This document shows positions 24,353 through 36,937 of a stretch of 64,000 nucleotides of DNA, one piece after another. A model generated the notes under the pieces. The model ran no database searches. It saw only the letters and a list, made by a program, of their open reading frames with translations, and was not told where the DNA came from. Position numbers and translations under genes: made by a program. Source of the DNA: Tillandsia leiboldiana (taxonomy: Eukaryota > Streptophyta > Magnoliopsida > Poales > Bromeliaceae); the NCBI GenBank assembly GCA_029204045.2, contig CM055076.1, positions 27,606,832 through 27,670,831 on the forward strand. Reading direction: 5' to 3'. Position 1 is the first letter of the stretch. Each line of letters opens with the position of its first letter.

Positions 24353-27001
24353 TGTGGTGTCCCGGTTTTTCCTTACGACCTGACTGGGTGGTCGACGGTG
24401 AGAAAATACCTATTATTGGTGTATCGATCCCGTTGTGCGTCAAACGGATGTCAAAAACGGACTCAGCGCGCGAAAACGTTGAAAATCGGCTATTTTTGAA
24501 CTTATTGGGCCTACGGGCCGAATTTTCAAGTGGGCCGGTCCACGGCCCACTTGGCGTGCACCGGGACCAGCCAGCGGAGCGGCGTGGACACGTGGCGGCC
24601 TGTCATTGGGCAGTCAACGCACGTGCGACAGCGCGCGTTCTGCGTCGGGTGCGGCGCACGGTGGACCGCGCCAGGCCACGTGTCGCCCGCCCATTGGCGG
24701 GCGCAGCGACCCGGCTGGCCCGCCGTGAACCGCGGAGCGTGCTCCCCGCCGTGGACCGTGCTGCCACGCGGCGTGTCGTGATTGGCGGGCGCGCAGGCAC
24801 GCGTGCACGGGGCACGGAGCGGGCCACGTGGCGCGCCCGGGGGATTTCGGGCGCGCACAACAACGGGCCAGGGCCGGATTCGGGCGCCCGAATTCGGCGC
24901 CCGAATCCGGATTTCCTTTTTGGTGGGCTTGGACTATAAACAACCCATTTAGGCTTCATTTTGGGCTTCTATTCCCAAGTTTTCTGAGCCCACTTTCGAC
25001 AGGGAGCGTTGTCTTCGAGTCTTCTTCGACTTTTGGCATCCCGGGGATTTTTTTGGAAGGCGTTTCATCTGTGTTCTTCTCGACATCGCAGCTTCGACGC
25101 GCCTTCAATACCGAGTTTTTTTCATCGACGCTTCTTCCGCGAGCTCCCCAGGGCTGACGGGAGGAAGTTTTTGGCCGATTTTTGCCGCATCGGTTCCACG
25201 AGAGGTAGATATTCGTTTTTCGTGTTTTTCGCTCCTCTCAGTTTTGGGTTTTTATTGGGGTATTCGGAGCATCTTTGAACCCCTTTCTTGTTGTTGGTTT
25301 TCCTGGACAGTGGAGCTTGTTCGATTTTTATCTCCACACTCGGTTATCGAATTTCAGCCTGTAAGGACTCGATCGACATTTACGCTTCGCGAGGATCGCA
25401 GCCATATTTTTATTGGAATTTTTGGAGATGATCATCTCGTAGGTGATATTTTGGTTTCTTTCGGACTGATCTTTCCGCAGATTTGTGATCGTGGGGATTT
25501 TTGCTTACCGCGATGTTTGGACTGTATCTTTCTACCCAGGAAGAGTTTTCTGGTGTTTTTGGGCTCGTTGGAATCGTGGGAATCTGAGGATTATCCCCGT
25601 TTAGTTTTGGCTTATTTGGACTTGGGATCGACGCGCGCATCAGGTGGGTTGCTTCGTCGTCAAAACCGATGGACGGTTCTCTAATTCTATATGTGTTAGT
25701 GAGCATGCATAATGTGAACGGTGATAGGAAGCATGTTTGTGTGAGATAATATTTTCTGGTGTTGTTATTATGACCATGCTGATTGGTGCTTTCTATTTGT
25801 GTTAAATTAAATGCTATTATTGGAACTTGACCTAGCACCCTATCATATGTTGCATGTTCAACCAGACTAGTAGAAAACTCCAACTTGGGCTAGTTTATTT
25901 ATACTTCAGACACTCCCACACATTTATTCTTGTCACCTGGATTTAGAGTTTTCTCGCCCGGGTAGTGGGCTAAGTGGTCGGGTTGTTGTGGGATGCATGT
26001 TACATTCGTGCCTGGGGGCCGAGTGGAGTCTGGTAGCTATGCTAATCTTGGGAGCCGTCTGAGTCGACGGTGGGTTCCGGCTGTCGAGGATTTCCAGCCA
26101 GTGAGTGAGAGATGTGATGTTCGTTATTGTCGATCTTGTTGATCGTGGATTTGGATTATAGCCTGCATGAGCCATATTGAGCTTGACAGAGATGCGCGGA
26201 TACTTTTCTCGGTAAGGTCGCGCCCCTCGAGTGCCACTCCGGAGCTAGGCCTGTTACTTTGCTATCGCGACTTGTCGACGCAGTCCTTCTGGCTGGGCCC
26301 TTTTTGGGCAGTCACGGACGCCCTACGTAAGTCCAGTCCTCCGTGGATGTAATGGCAGTAGGTGGGCGCAGGTTTAACTGAACCCTATGTGGCAGTCAGT
26401 GTAGATTGGGTGATTGTTTTACCGAGAGATAGTAGATGCATCATGTTCCATCTGTATCACCCCTTGAGCATTTAGATAGAGGCATAGTAGCTGTAGAGTT
26501 ATTTTCAGCCTTTCCTTTTCAGTACTGTATTTGTTATTTTTATGCCTCTAGTAGATTTAGTGGGCAGACCGTCGGGCTTGGAGGCGATACCCACTGAGAA
26601 CTACGCGATGGTGTAGTTCTCACACCGATGGTTGGTGACTTTTTCCAGGGACCTCTCATCCAGTTCCTGCCGCTCCTGTTGCTGATCCATCTGACCGAGG
26701 TAAGGGAGTCGCGAGTTAGATCCCTACCCGTCTACAGTGCAGAGAGTAGACGTACCCCTTTTTGGTGATGTACTAGTACTGTTAGTGGTTTGGAGATTTC
26801 TTGTACTTTTTAGTTTGAGAGTTTTATTTTTAGAGAGACTTATGTATTGTGAGGATCTGACATGTACTATTTGGGAAGACTTATGTATAGTGGTTAGTAT
26901 GATCTTTTGCAGGTTAGCCGCTTCGTCTATACGGGGCTTTCCGTATGGGCGGCGGATCTGTTGGCGGGCCCGAGTTGCAGTTTCGACGCCGGGGCGTGAC
27001 A
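24353..27001 (+). mobile_element. Solo LTR, 2.65 kb, probably Gypsy type
   Basis: Starts TGTGGTGTCCCGG, ends GCCGGGGCGTGACA, and is flanked by a perfect 5-bp target duplication TTGAG (24348-24352 and 27002-27006). The first 600 bases are strongly GC-rich (24520-24910), unlike the AT-rich host. Length and the TGTCCCGG/GGGCGTGACA ends resemble long LTRs of Del/Tekay chromoviruses; that family assignment is inferred. No polymerase or gag frame is present and no second LTR follows, so it is a solo LTR. Its last ~400 bases and right flank are duplicated at 38207. Confidence 0.82.
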
Positions 27002-27245
27002 TTGAGATTTGTGCTTTTTACTTTATCTTTCTCTCTTTTTAGTTGACTTCATAAAAATATAAATCCTAATATAAATCTAATAATAAAAAATTTACAAGTA
27101 TGAATGAACTTGTGCTTTTAAAAATATATGAGTTATACTCTTATTATTATTATTATTATATAAAATTAAAATTTGACGGATTTAATTTTAAATATGAATT
27201 TTGATTATACTCGATCCGGCCCAAACACGAACCCGATCCAAATTC

Positions 27246-27249
<4 letters not shown>

Positions 27250-27311
<62 letters not shown>
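27250..27311. repeat. (TA)n microsatellite
   Basis: About 30 TA units, directly before the 172-bp palindromic MITE. Confidence 0.95.
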
Positions 27312-27314
<3 letters not shown>

Positions 27315-27483
27315 CAATGCTACATGTACACCCCGAAGGGGTGTACATCATACACCTCCACCATTTTAATGGTGCCGATATTTTTTACGGGTCACATCGA
27401 GTGACCCATCATCACACCCCCACCCTTAGATGGGTGGGGTGTATGATGTACACCCCGAAAGGGGTGTACACATAGCATTTTCC
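27312..27483. mobile_element. Palindromic 172-bp MITE, family P1, copy 1
   Basis: Starts GAGCAATGCTACATGTACAC, ends GTGTACACATAGCATTTTCC. The arms are complementary, and each contains an inner palindrome CCCCGAAGGGG. It sits in a TA tract. A copy of the same length, with only a few substitutions, lies at 41408-41579. The duplicated copy B of this region lacks it (38885-38915). No coding capacity. Confidence 0.75.
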
Positions 27484-27998
27484 ATATATATATATATATA
27501 TATATATTAAAAATTTATATTTAATATAATATATTTTAAAATATTATAAAAAAAAAAATTTGTTTCTGCTTTGGATCTTTTTATTCGTTTTCAGATTGAA
27601 ATTTTTGATCGAATTTAGATTTGAATATAAATTTTTAAAATCTGTCAGATGCCATTGGAATTTCGTATTTAATAGTTGATTGGATTTGGGTTTGAATCCT
27701 GATTGGTGGAGCTCCAATCCGATCCACTCCGAATGACGCGATAGGTGGAATAAAAGGATATAAAAAAATATAATTCGATTCCTTACCCTAAGGCCCCGTT
27801 TGGTAACAGGGATAAGGGGGGAATAACCCCCTTATTCCCGTTTCCACTCCCAAACGGGAACCAGAAAAGAAGGAATTGGAATTCCTGTTTTTCCGATTTT
27901 AGGGGGATGGGGGTGGGAATCCGAATTCCCACCCCCACCAGGAATTAGCTGGAATTGGCAAAGCATCCACTCTCGCACAAGGATCGAGGCACTGTCTC

Positions 27999-28168
27999 CT
28001 CTTCACCCTCGCCTTCTTCTTCTCCGAGCTACCTTCACCCTCGCCTTCTTTTTCTCCGAGCTACCTTCACCCTCGCCTTCTTCTTCTCAGATCTACCTTC
28101 ACCCTCGCCTTCTTCTTCTCCGATCTAGCTTCACCCTCACCTTCTTCTTCTCCGATCTAGCTTCACCC
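27999..28168 (-). repeat. Tandem repeat, CTTCTTCTCCGA-type
   Basis: About five near-identical units of roughly 30-34 bp around TTCACCCTCGCCTTCTTCTT, inside the Harbinger element. It abuts the captured gene fragment and seems to have grown from its edge. Confidence 0.75.
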
Positions 28169-28371
28169 TCGCGAACACGGCGAGGAGCTGCGGCTCCGTC
28201 ATGTGCTTCGGCACCTGCCCCACGAACAGCTTCACGCTCTCTCTCCCCCGCTCCGTCGCCGCCGCCGCCGTCGCCGCCGCTTCCTCTCCGCCTCCACCGC
28301 CGTCGCCTCCGCCGCCGCACGCGGCTGAGCCGCCGCCCTTGTCGCCCCCCTCCGCCATTGACGAGCTCGAG

Positions 28372-28419
<48 letters not shown>

Positions 28420-28430
28420 TGATCTCGTTA
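28169..28430 (-). pseudogene. Captured 5' fragment of a BRUNO/CELF-like RNA-binding protein gene
   Basis: On the minus strand an ATG at 28358 opens a Gly/Ala-rich N-terminus, followed by VKLFVGQVPKHMTEPQLL, the start of the first RRM (RNP2 core LFVGQV) as in plant BRN1/2-type CELF proteins. The match stops after about 63 residues, at the tandem-repeat boundary, so the RRM is cut off. A (GA)n stretch upstream (28372-28413, CT on the plus strand) looks like part of the donor's 5' leader. The fragment lies wholly inside the Harbinger element, as in gene-capturing (Pack-type) transposons. It cannot make a working RNA-binding protein. Confidence 0.75.
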
Positions 28431-29991
28431 ATGGCGCTGTTTTAGATTTCTTTTTTTTTATTCTCTCTCTCCTCCTCTTCGTCTTCTTTCTCTTGTTGGT
28501 GCTCCTGTTTTTTTTTGGTTAATTATAACATGTAATTAATTGTTTAGGTTAATTTCATACTATTATACGTGATAAGAAATATATTTTTATAAAATTTGAT
28601 TTTTTATATTTATTTTTTTAAATGTTCTAAATTATTTATATGTATTTTTTTTTTAGTTTGTTGTTGTTAGTGAAATATCAATTTTCTCTTTATAAATATA
28701 TTATTCTAAAAATTTTAAATTATCTCGCTTTCTAATCAAAATTAAATATTTTATTTGTGATTAATTTATTTTTCTGACGAACATTGACGTTCAAAATATA
28801 TATAAACAACTTAAAAATTTTGAATTGATAAATATAAAAAAATAAATTTTGTAAAAATATATTTGTTATTTGATGTGCTTACCGAGAACTATATAAAATT
28901 TATGAGCAATTTTCAAATGGGATATACAAGTAGCATTTTCCAAAATTTATTTGGGTGAAAGTTTATGGACAATCCCTCTCCTATACGCTATTTTGTAATA
29001 GGCCCCTAATTTATTTATTTTTTTATAATAAAAACGTACATAACTTATTTGAACTATGATCCATTTTTTTTTTTTTTTAATATATAATTTTCTATCATTT
29101 TTAAGTACTTTTAATTATTTATTATTTATTTTTTAATATTTTTTATTATTTTAAATAATATTTTAAATTTATTATTAGGTTGATTAATATCATCAATTAT
29201 TTTATTTATAAATTATATCACAAAGGGCAAAATAGTCAATACACATATTTATCACTTCTCAATTCTTCTTATTCCTCTATACTCAACCAAATATAATTTT
29301 TTCCTATTCATCTTATTCTCCTTATTCCTATATAATTTACCAAACACAATTTACTTTAAACCCGGTATAACTCATAAACGCAACCAAACGCAAATTTACA
29401 CTAATTCCTGCTAATACCATAATCTATACCTATCCCCGGTATAACAAAAATTTTCGTATCCCCGAACCAAACGCAGCCTAAGTTAATGAAGCGAAGGTGC
29501 GGAAGATTTTTTTTTTTTTTCCAGCAAATATTGACTTCTATTCCGATTAGTTATACTATAAATATTACAATAAAATTATATTATAATAATATTTTAAAAT
29601 ATTTTTAAAATTTTTAAAAAATATCGTTAGTAAAATTATCGATATTTATTATTAGTGTCGCTATATGTGCCGTAGCTAGGGTGTATAGTGATATATTTTT
29701 ATAATATGTCTAAAAAATATATTTCTATAATCTTTTTTTGATGAAACAGAAATATACTCTATTTGAAAGGTACAGGACTAGGACACTAAAAAAGATACGC
29801 CCCAGCACAACAGGCAGTACAACAGGAAACACAAAGTTGAAAGCCTAACACCCAAACAGGCAGGAACAGAGGGGGGAAGCCGAACTAAAGCCCAATCCCA
29901 AATTCTACACCAATTAACCTACTCCACAGCTAACAGCGTCCCTTTGCCTCTGTTCCTGCAGCAACTAATCCAAAATTGGATGAGTTGAGAC

Positions 29992-30335
29992 CAAGGATTT
30001 AAGTGCCGTGACATGGGGTCGTGCCGAAAACTTGCCGGCACGGTACGGCACGGTGCGTGCCGAGCCGTGCCGATGAGTGCCGGTCACAAAAAATACATGC
30101 GTGCCGACACATAATGGCATGAAATATTTAATTTCTTTAGCAACAAAATTTTTTAATTGCTTATTATGTATCTTTATCAAATATTTTGGACTTTATTAAG
30201 AAAATTACTTAGTAATTTTAAGAAAAAAGAGTTTTGAACTGTGTCATCGGCACGGGAGTTGTATCGTGCCGGTATCTTGTTGGCACGGTACGACACGGTA
30301 GATACGGCCCGTGCCGATGGATACTTAAAACCTTG
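29992..30335 (+). mobile_element. hAT MITE, family C1, copy 1
   Basis: 344 bp. Ends CAAGGATTTAAGTGCCG and GGATACTTAAAACCTTG, perfect 8-bp target duplication GTTGAGAC (29984-29991 and 30336-30343). Inserted in the 3' region of the LINE. It is nearly identical to the copy at 45952-46305, so both moved recently. Confidence 0.88.
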
Positions 30336-30695
30336 GTTGAGACGTCATGCCAACCCTTAGGCAACAATTTCAACAACATCCAAGTATTTCCCAGATCACA
30401 GTAACCACCCAGTTGAAAGATAACATTTAAACAAATGCACTGAGGCCCATCTTCTCTCTATGATTCATTCTTTCCTGTTGACAGTAGAAGATAAACAGCG
30501 AAGGCCAGCTCCAAGTCCTTCGTATCCCTAGTGTCCCAGCTCGAAGAGAAGCGTCGCTCAATACAAAGACGTGCAACTCCAAGTCTCTTATACGCCGCAC
30601 ATTTTTACCGAAAATAGTCAGCATTGGTTTTCCTTGTTCACAAACCTCAGGGTACACCAGATAGCTAAAGCGAATTCAGCAAGTCCACATGTGCA

Positions 30696-31338
30696 GGGAC
30701 GAAGCCAGAATTTAATCATGAGGGGGGCCAAAATATATGTAAATAAAAATTTTAGCAGATAAATATAATTTTATCTAATTAATTTTTTTTTAAAAAAATT
30801 ATTAATTTAATAATTAATGTAAAAATATTAAAATTAATTTTTAATTACAGATATTTAATTTTAATTATTTTATTTATATTATTATATTTAAATAACTATA
30901 AATTTTATTAAATCTAACAGTAATTCAGTTAGCGATTGATCCATTTCTTAGTATTTTTAATAAATAAAATTATAACATTTAATGATTATTAGATCAAATA
31001 GTTATTAAATTTAATATAATATTTTATTTTGTTAAATAAAATAGCTCACTAGGCAGAAATAAAAAAAAAAAAAAATTGGAGTTAAGGGATATATTTCAAA
31101 ATACCTTATAAGTATGCGACTCTTAATATATTTTGACTTATTTAAAATATATATAGAGAAGAAAAAATATATATATATATATTGGCACCAAAAATAAATT
31201 AAGCAAATATTAAAAAGCTGAGGGGGGTCATGGCTATCTAATTTTTTTTTATTAAATTAGTACTTAGGACTAATAAGTAATATTAAAAAATTGGGAGGGG
31301 CCATGGCCCCTTTGGACCTTAACATAGCTTCGTCCCTG
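30696..31338 (+). mobile_element. hAT non-autonomous element, family H2, copy 1
   Basis: 643 bp with exact inverted ends CAGGGACGAAGC and GCTTCGTCCCTG, similar to Tip100-type hAT termini. The flanks share TCCACATGTG (30686-30695 and 31339-31348), a 10-bp match that includes an 8-bp hAT-size duplication. Almost identical to the inverted copy at 35696. Encodes nothing. Confidence 0.85.
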
Positions 31339-32152
31339 TCCACATGTGCATCGCAATAATACCATACCGAAGCACCGGATCCAGAGAGCGTCGTGGTTGG
31401 TGCCATAATAAAGATCAAACTACACAAGGCCATTCAATCACGTATACCCAATTGAAATTCAAACAGGATAGGAGCCGAAAGAAAAGTGACACTTCCTCTT
31501 GAACAATCATCAAGCTGTTAGAGCACCTTCATTCTGCTTCAACATTGCATCTTCTGACGCTGCATTAAAACATCTTCCCAAGCACTTGCAGGCAATGGGA
31601 ATATGGGCCGGCCCCAGACCCTATGCCCCGGTCACTAAGCAGCTGACTTACACTTAGAAACGAAGCGCCAAGCCATGCCAATGTCAACAAATCCAATCCG
31701 CAAAACACCCAAAAACCCAAAATGCCTCAACTGTCTCAAAGAAAACCATAAAGGGTCCCTTCCAACTAATACCATTGAATCCATTAAAAAGGCCTGTAAC
31801 CCTACTTCGAAACCAACCAGCTCCAGCACTAGTAATCCTTTGCCTAGCCCGATTGCCAAAAACAGCGGCTGTCGAAGAATAGCCAAAGCTATGCAGAAGC
31901 CAAAACCCACCATACAAGTGGCGCAATTGCTCACAAAGCAAGACCTCAATGCTTAGCCTGGTTGGTCCTCGATTGCAGGAATGGAGGAAGGGAGTATGAA
32001 GAGTGCTATGCTCCAGCCTTTCTCCAAGATGGCCGATGCGGGTAGGTATACCAAAAAGAGAAGTAGCTCGAATGAGGAGATAGCTGCTACTAATGCGAGG
32101 AGGTGAGGATTGGGACCTAAGAAAAGGTCCAGCAGCCCAGTATCCAGCTAGA

Positions 32153-35100
32153 CTACCCTCCTAGAACATTGTTCCACATGGCCATTGTGCTTACAATCCT
32201 CCTGCTGCACTCCCTGTAACAAATAAGCTTATTGTCAAAAATCCTGCGATTGCGCTCAAGCCACAATTCCCAGCAAGCAGCAGCGAAGCCTATGTCTAAG
32301 AAATCCCAAGCGCTCCCTACGGGAGATGATTTGATCCGTTTCCATCTGGTCGCGAGGTCCCCGGGTCTGTTTAGAAGTTTATTGATGAGAAGTTGTTTTC
32401 CTAGTAAAACCAAACTCCAAACATTACGAGCATAGAAGCATCGGAATAGCAAATGCTCCAGATTTTCCTCCTCGCTACCACACAGGAAGCAGATGGACGG
32501 GCCCTGCCAGCCCCGTTTACTCAGCCGATCCATCGTGGAGATCCTGTTCCGTGCTGCCAGCCATAAGAAAATCTTAATGCGCAAAGGTATCTTCAAGCCC
32601 CAAAGGTGCGTGATTCTGCGATCATCTATGCCATCGAAAGCCAGAAAACTGTACGCGCTCTGGACGGTGAACCTACCATTATTGGTCCATCTCCATTCCA
32701 TGGTGTCCGAGTTAGCGTTCAAGGAGATGTTCCTGATCACCGTGTTCAACTGCACAAGAGCGCGTTGTCCCGCCGGTTCACGAACAGCAGAGTGGTGGAA
32801 ACCAAGGTTGCGGCAAGTGGCGAAACGGTTTAGCCATCCACAGACCGAAATGTGTTTAAGAACCGTAGTCGCGAACAGAGCTGGAAAGCGGTTGCGCAGC
32901 AGTGTTTCCCCCTGCCATCTTGAGTGCCAAAAGGGGGCACTCATGCCGTTGCCGAGCCTGAATCCGACTGAGGCGTGGAATGATTCCGAGGTGGTGAGTA
33001 CGCCTTTCCAAAGCGGTGAACACCCCGAGGGAAGTGCTCCGCCCGCACAGGGGAGTCTGCGTTTGTAGTGTTTGGAGAGCAGAAGCCGCACCCAAGGGAG
33101 CGTTTTTGCATTATACAAGTTCCAAAGGCTCTTCATGAGAAGAGCCGAGTTTGCAGCTCTAAGATTGCGAATACCCAAACCACCAGCGCCCTTGGGGCGA
33201 CACACTTGTTTCCAATTTACCAGGCAGCGGAAACCGCTGGTGTTGGCCGTGCCTTGCCAGAAGAATCCCCGGCGGATCCTGTCAATTGCTTTAAACACCC
33301 AGTCTGGGATCTTGAAGGCCGAGCAAAAGAAGGTCGGTACGCTGGAAAGGACCGAGTTAAGCAAGACAAGTCGTACAGCTCGCGACAGCATCCAACCCTT
33401 CCAACCCGCCAAGCGTTTGTCGACCCTTTCGATGAGCGGCAGGAAGTCGGCTTTTCTCAGCGACTTCGGGGATAGGGGGAGGCCGAGGTACGAGAACGGG
33501 AATCCGTCGGTGGCACACCCGAAGGCCCTAGCCAGGCTGGAAGCCTGAGCAACCTCCAAGTTGATAGGAATGATCCGACTTTTTGAAAAATTAATCCTGA
33601 GGCCCGACGCCGCCGAAAAGGCGTCGAGAGCCATCTTGATGATCGCGGCCGATCCCGTACTGCCGTCGAAGAAAAGAAGGATATCATCAGCGAATTGAAG
33701 GGTGTGGATAAAGACATCGCCTATCCCCACCGGTGGCAGCAAGGAATTGGACACCGCCCGTTGCAACATTCTGTACAGGACGTCAATGCAGAGAATGAAG
33801 AGCATTGGAGAGAGCGGATCCCCCTGACGTAGCCCCCGTTTACAATGAAAAAACTCTCCCGGAACTCCATTAAGAAGCACCGCATTTGAGGAGGCAAGAA
33901 GGCTAGCTTTGATCCAGCCGGTCCACTTGGTGCCACATCCTCTCGTCTGGAGAACCTCGACCAGGAAGTCCCAATTGATGTGGTTGAAGGCCCGCTCGAA
34001 ATCAATCTTAAACAGCGCCGCTTGCTGATTGGAAGAATGTAGATGATGTGTCAGGATGTGCGCCGTTAGGAAATTGTCCATAAGTGTGCGACCCTTGATG
34101 AAAGCCGTCTGAAAGGGATTGATCAGCTCCCGGAGATAGTTTTGCAAACGGGACGCCAGAACCTTCGATATGATTTTAGACAACCCGTTGATTAGACAGA
34201 TCGGCCGATAATCCCTCACGTCTTCCGCCGCTGACTTCTTCGGGATGAGGCAGATCCACCCGCGATTGAGCTCCTAGAGGTCGAGCCGACCGCTGTGCAA
34301 GTTGGAGAAAACATCCAATATATCATCCTTGATAATCCCCCAGAAGCGCTGATAGAAGAGTAAAGGAAGCCCGTCCGGTCCAGGTGCTTTTTCCGGGGGA
34401 GAAGAAAAAACGGCAGTCCTGATTTCCTGTGGCGAGAAGGGCTCCTCCAGACCAAGGAGATCGAGCCCCTCGTTGGCGTAGAGCAAGGGTAAGTTGACTG
34501 ACGAAGAGCTGCTATTAGCGGTTCCCAATAAGTCGCAGTAAAAAAAGGTGCAGGAGATTAGCCAAGGCAGTATGGCCGGAGTGGCGGGTGTGCCCGTCCG
34601 TCAACGTAGAGATGAAATTCTTGCTTCTGCGGGCATTGGCATAAAGGTGGAAGAACTTGGTATTCGCATCCCCGGCCTTCAACCATTGAACACGCGATCT
34701 TTGCTTCCATTTCAACTCCTCTTGTAAGCACAACTCTTCGAATCTCCCCTTGAGCCCGGCTCGCAATAATCGCTCCGAGACCAATAGAGCTCTCAACTCT
34801 TCAGCCCTGTCAAGCCAGCTAATCCAGCGAAGGCAAAGGTTGGCTTGCACCTTTAGCGCTGACAGCAGCCCCGAGCCCCACACCTTAAGGTCCGTCGCGA
34901 CTCTCGAGATTTTAGAAGCGAAGGTTGAGGCGTGAGTGTCTGACCCCGAGTCGCCGGACCACGACTTGGTGATAACATCGGTGATCGCCGGATAACGAAG
35001 CCAAAACGTCTCGAGCCTGAATAGCTGAGGAGCAGGAATAAAAGAAAAAGCAGTTAGCACCAGGGGAGAGTGATCCGACCTAGGCCTTGGAAGCGCCCGG

Positions 35101-36937
35101 AGGGTGGAACGGGGAAAGCGAATCTGCCAATCCCGAGAGATAAGTGCCCGGTCAAGACGCTCCAAAGTTGGGTTCGGCCTCCCGTTCGTCCAGGTAAATG
35201 ATTTGTTGGTGATGGGGAGATCAATAAGCCCAAGGTTGTTGACGACACTCCTAAAAGCCAGCATGTCCGCTACATGCGAAGGTGTGCCATTCTTATCATG
35301 AACTGAAAGAAGTAGATTGAAATCCCCCATCAGCGCCCACACTCCCGTTATTCTTGGACCAAAGGAACGCAGCTCCCGGAAGAAAGCTCCTTTAAGAGTA
35401 GAGCAAGTGGGCCCGTAAATATTGGAGATCGTGAAAGTAGACCCATCCACTTTCCTTTTCAACACAGTGTGTAGTGAGAACTCCCCAGACCAATCTAGAA
35501 TGCACTCGAAAAGGCCAGGATTCCAAGCGGTTAGCAGGCCGCCCCTCGTGCCCACGGCATCAAGCGTGCGAAAGTCGCGTAAATGGAACCCGCAGAAAGA
35601 CCGAAACTTTGGGAAAGAGGTGCAAGCCAGTTTCGTTTCTTGCAGGCAGATCACTCCGCACTTGCAATTGCGCACAAAATTCCGGACCACACTGCCAGGG
35701 ACGAAGCTATGTTAAGGTCCAAAGGGGCCATGGCCCCTCCCAACTTTTTAATATTACTTATTAGTCCTAAGTACTAATTTAATAAAAAAAAATTAGATAG
35801 CCATGACCCCCCTCAGCTTTTTAATATTTGCTTAATTTATTTTTGGTGCCAATATATATATATTTTTCTTCTCTATATATATTTTAAATAAGTCAAAATA
35901 TATTAAGAGTCGCATACTTATAAGGTATTTTGAAATATATCCCTTAACTCCAATTTTTTTTTTTTTTTTTTATTTCTGCCTAGTGAGCTATTTTATTTAA
36001 CAAAATAAAATATTATATTAAATTTAATAACTATTTGATCTAATAATCATTAAATGTTATAATTTTATTTATTAAAAATACTAAGAAATGGATCAATCGC
36101 TAACTGAATTACTGTTAGATTTAATAAAATTTATAGTTATTTAAATATAATAATATAAATAAAATAATTAAAATTAAATATCTGTAATTAAAAATTAATT
36201 TTAATATTTTTACATTAATTATTAAATTAATAATTTTTTTAAAAAAAATTAATTAGATAAAATTATATTTATCTGCTAAAATTTTTATTTACATATTTTT
36301 TGGCCCCCCTCATGATTAAATTCTGGCTTCGTCCCTGCACACTGCATTTGTCTCGCCCATTGAGGCCTCTCACATTCCAAGAGAGGAATCTGAAAGTTCG
36401 GTTACGAGTCATCGGGACTGAGGAAGCGCCCAGACTGCAACCGGGGGCAAGCTCAATAAGGAACTCCCCCCCCTGCTCCGTGGTCGATGAGGTTGCGGTA
36501 CTCCTCCGAGCGGGGTGAGGCGGGACGGGGGTAGAAACCGGTGGCCCCCCAACATCCACGATCCCGCAGAGGGCCTTAATTTGGCTAATCTCTACAAGTG
36601 AAAGCGGCGTCCGAAGCTCCCGGCTAGTCGAGGTCTCGTCGGCCGGCCCCACATCCGAACTCAGAGGAGGCAACAAACTCGGGCTCCGTGGCAGCAATGG
36701 CCCCCGGGTTCCCGAAGTCGCTTCCGAAAACGTCGGCGGCGAAGCTACCGTTAAGGGGGGAGGTCGCCCCAGCTTGAACTTCCCGCACATGAGATCCTGG
36801 GCCCGGAAGAGAGCGGATTTTTGGACCCCCTTGTGTTTCGCTGCTAACCTGGTGCTTCGCCTGCACGGAGGTGACAACCCGGAGTCTACATAGCCCGAGC
36901 TGGAAGGGGCAGCATGGGCCGGGCTGACCCCAGTCAA
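32153..36937 (-). pseudogene. LINE ORF2: endonuclease, reverse transcriptase, zf-RVT (broken)
   Basis: Read on the minus strand. A Pro/Ser-rich lead-in is followed by the AP-endonuclease start FLSWNVRGLNGRDK (near 36400-36350). That domain is cut by a hAT insertion and resumes at 35690 with CLQETK, NIYGP, MGDFN and SDHSPL, the expected endonuclease motifs. A one-base change in a T7 run (plus-strand A7 near 34541) shifts the frame to a stop. The next frame (34528 to 34276) contains PGPDGLP, then hits one in-frame TAG near 34275. The reverse transcriptase continues from about 34219: FERAFNHI, RGLRQGDPLSP, the catalytic FADD (near 33670) and GLPL. A zf-RVT region (FLWLAARNRIST, CFLCG, HLLFRC) closes the frame at 32153. 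With an insertion, a frameshift and a stop it is not functional as it stands. Confidence 0.88.
35696..36337 (-). mobile_element. hAT non-autonomous element, family H2, copy 2
   Basis: 642 bp, inverted relative to the copy at 30696. Perfect 8-bp target duplication CACACTGC (35688-35695 and 36338-36345). It splits the LINE endonuclease domain. The two copies form an inverted repeat 4.4 kb apart. Confidence 0.88.

Larger units (their letters stand above)
27792..29478. mobile_element. PIF/Harbinger (Tourist-like) element with captured gene piece
   Basis: Imperfect inverted ends GGCCCCGTTTGGTAACAGGGATA and the complement of GTATCCCCGAACCAAACGCAGCC, flanked by TAA on both sides (27789-27791 and 29479-29481). 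Both the termini and the 3-bp TAA duplication are typical of PIF/Harbinger. The paralogous site in copy B (39204-39206) has a single TAA and no element, confirming insertion. No transposase is seen. Inside are a 34-bp-type tandem repeat (27999-28165), a fragment of an RNA-binding protein gene (28169-28430) and a copy of the dispersed AT-rich repeat (28545-28890). Confidence 0.85.

Noticed and set aside
24352..25684. Several long frames on both strands in GC-rich DNA
   Set aside because: They lie in the solo LTR; GC-rich DNA has few stops, and no gag, polymerase or cellular domain is present.
28201..28422. Plus-strand Pro/Ser/Leu-rich frame
   Set aside because: Antisense shadow of the captured RNA-binding protein fragment.
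32493..33548. Plus-strand frames of 135-191 residues
   Set aside because: Shadows of the LINE reverse transcriptase on the opposite strand.
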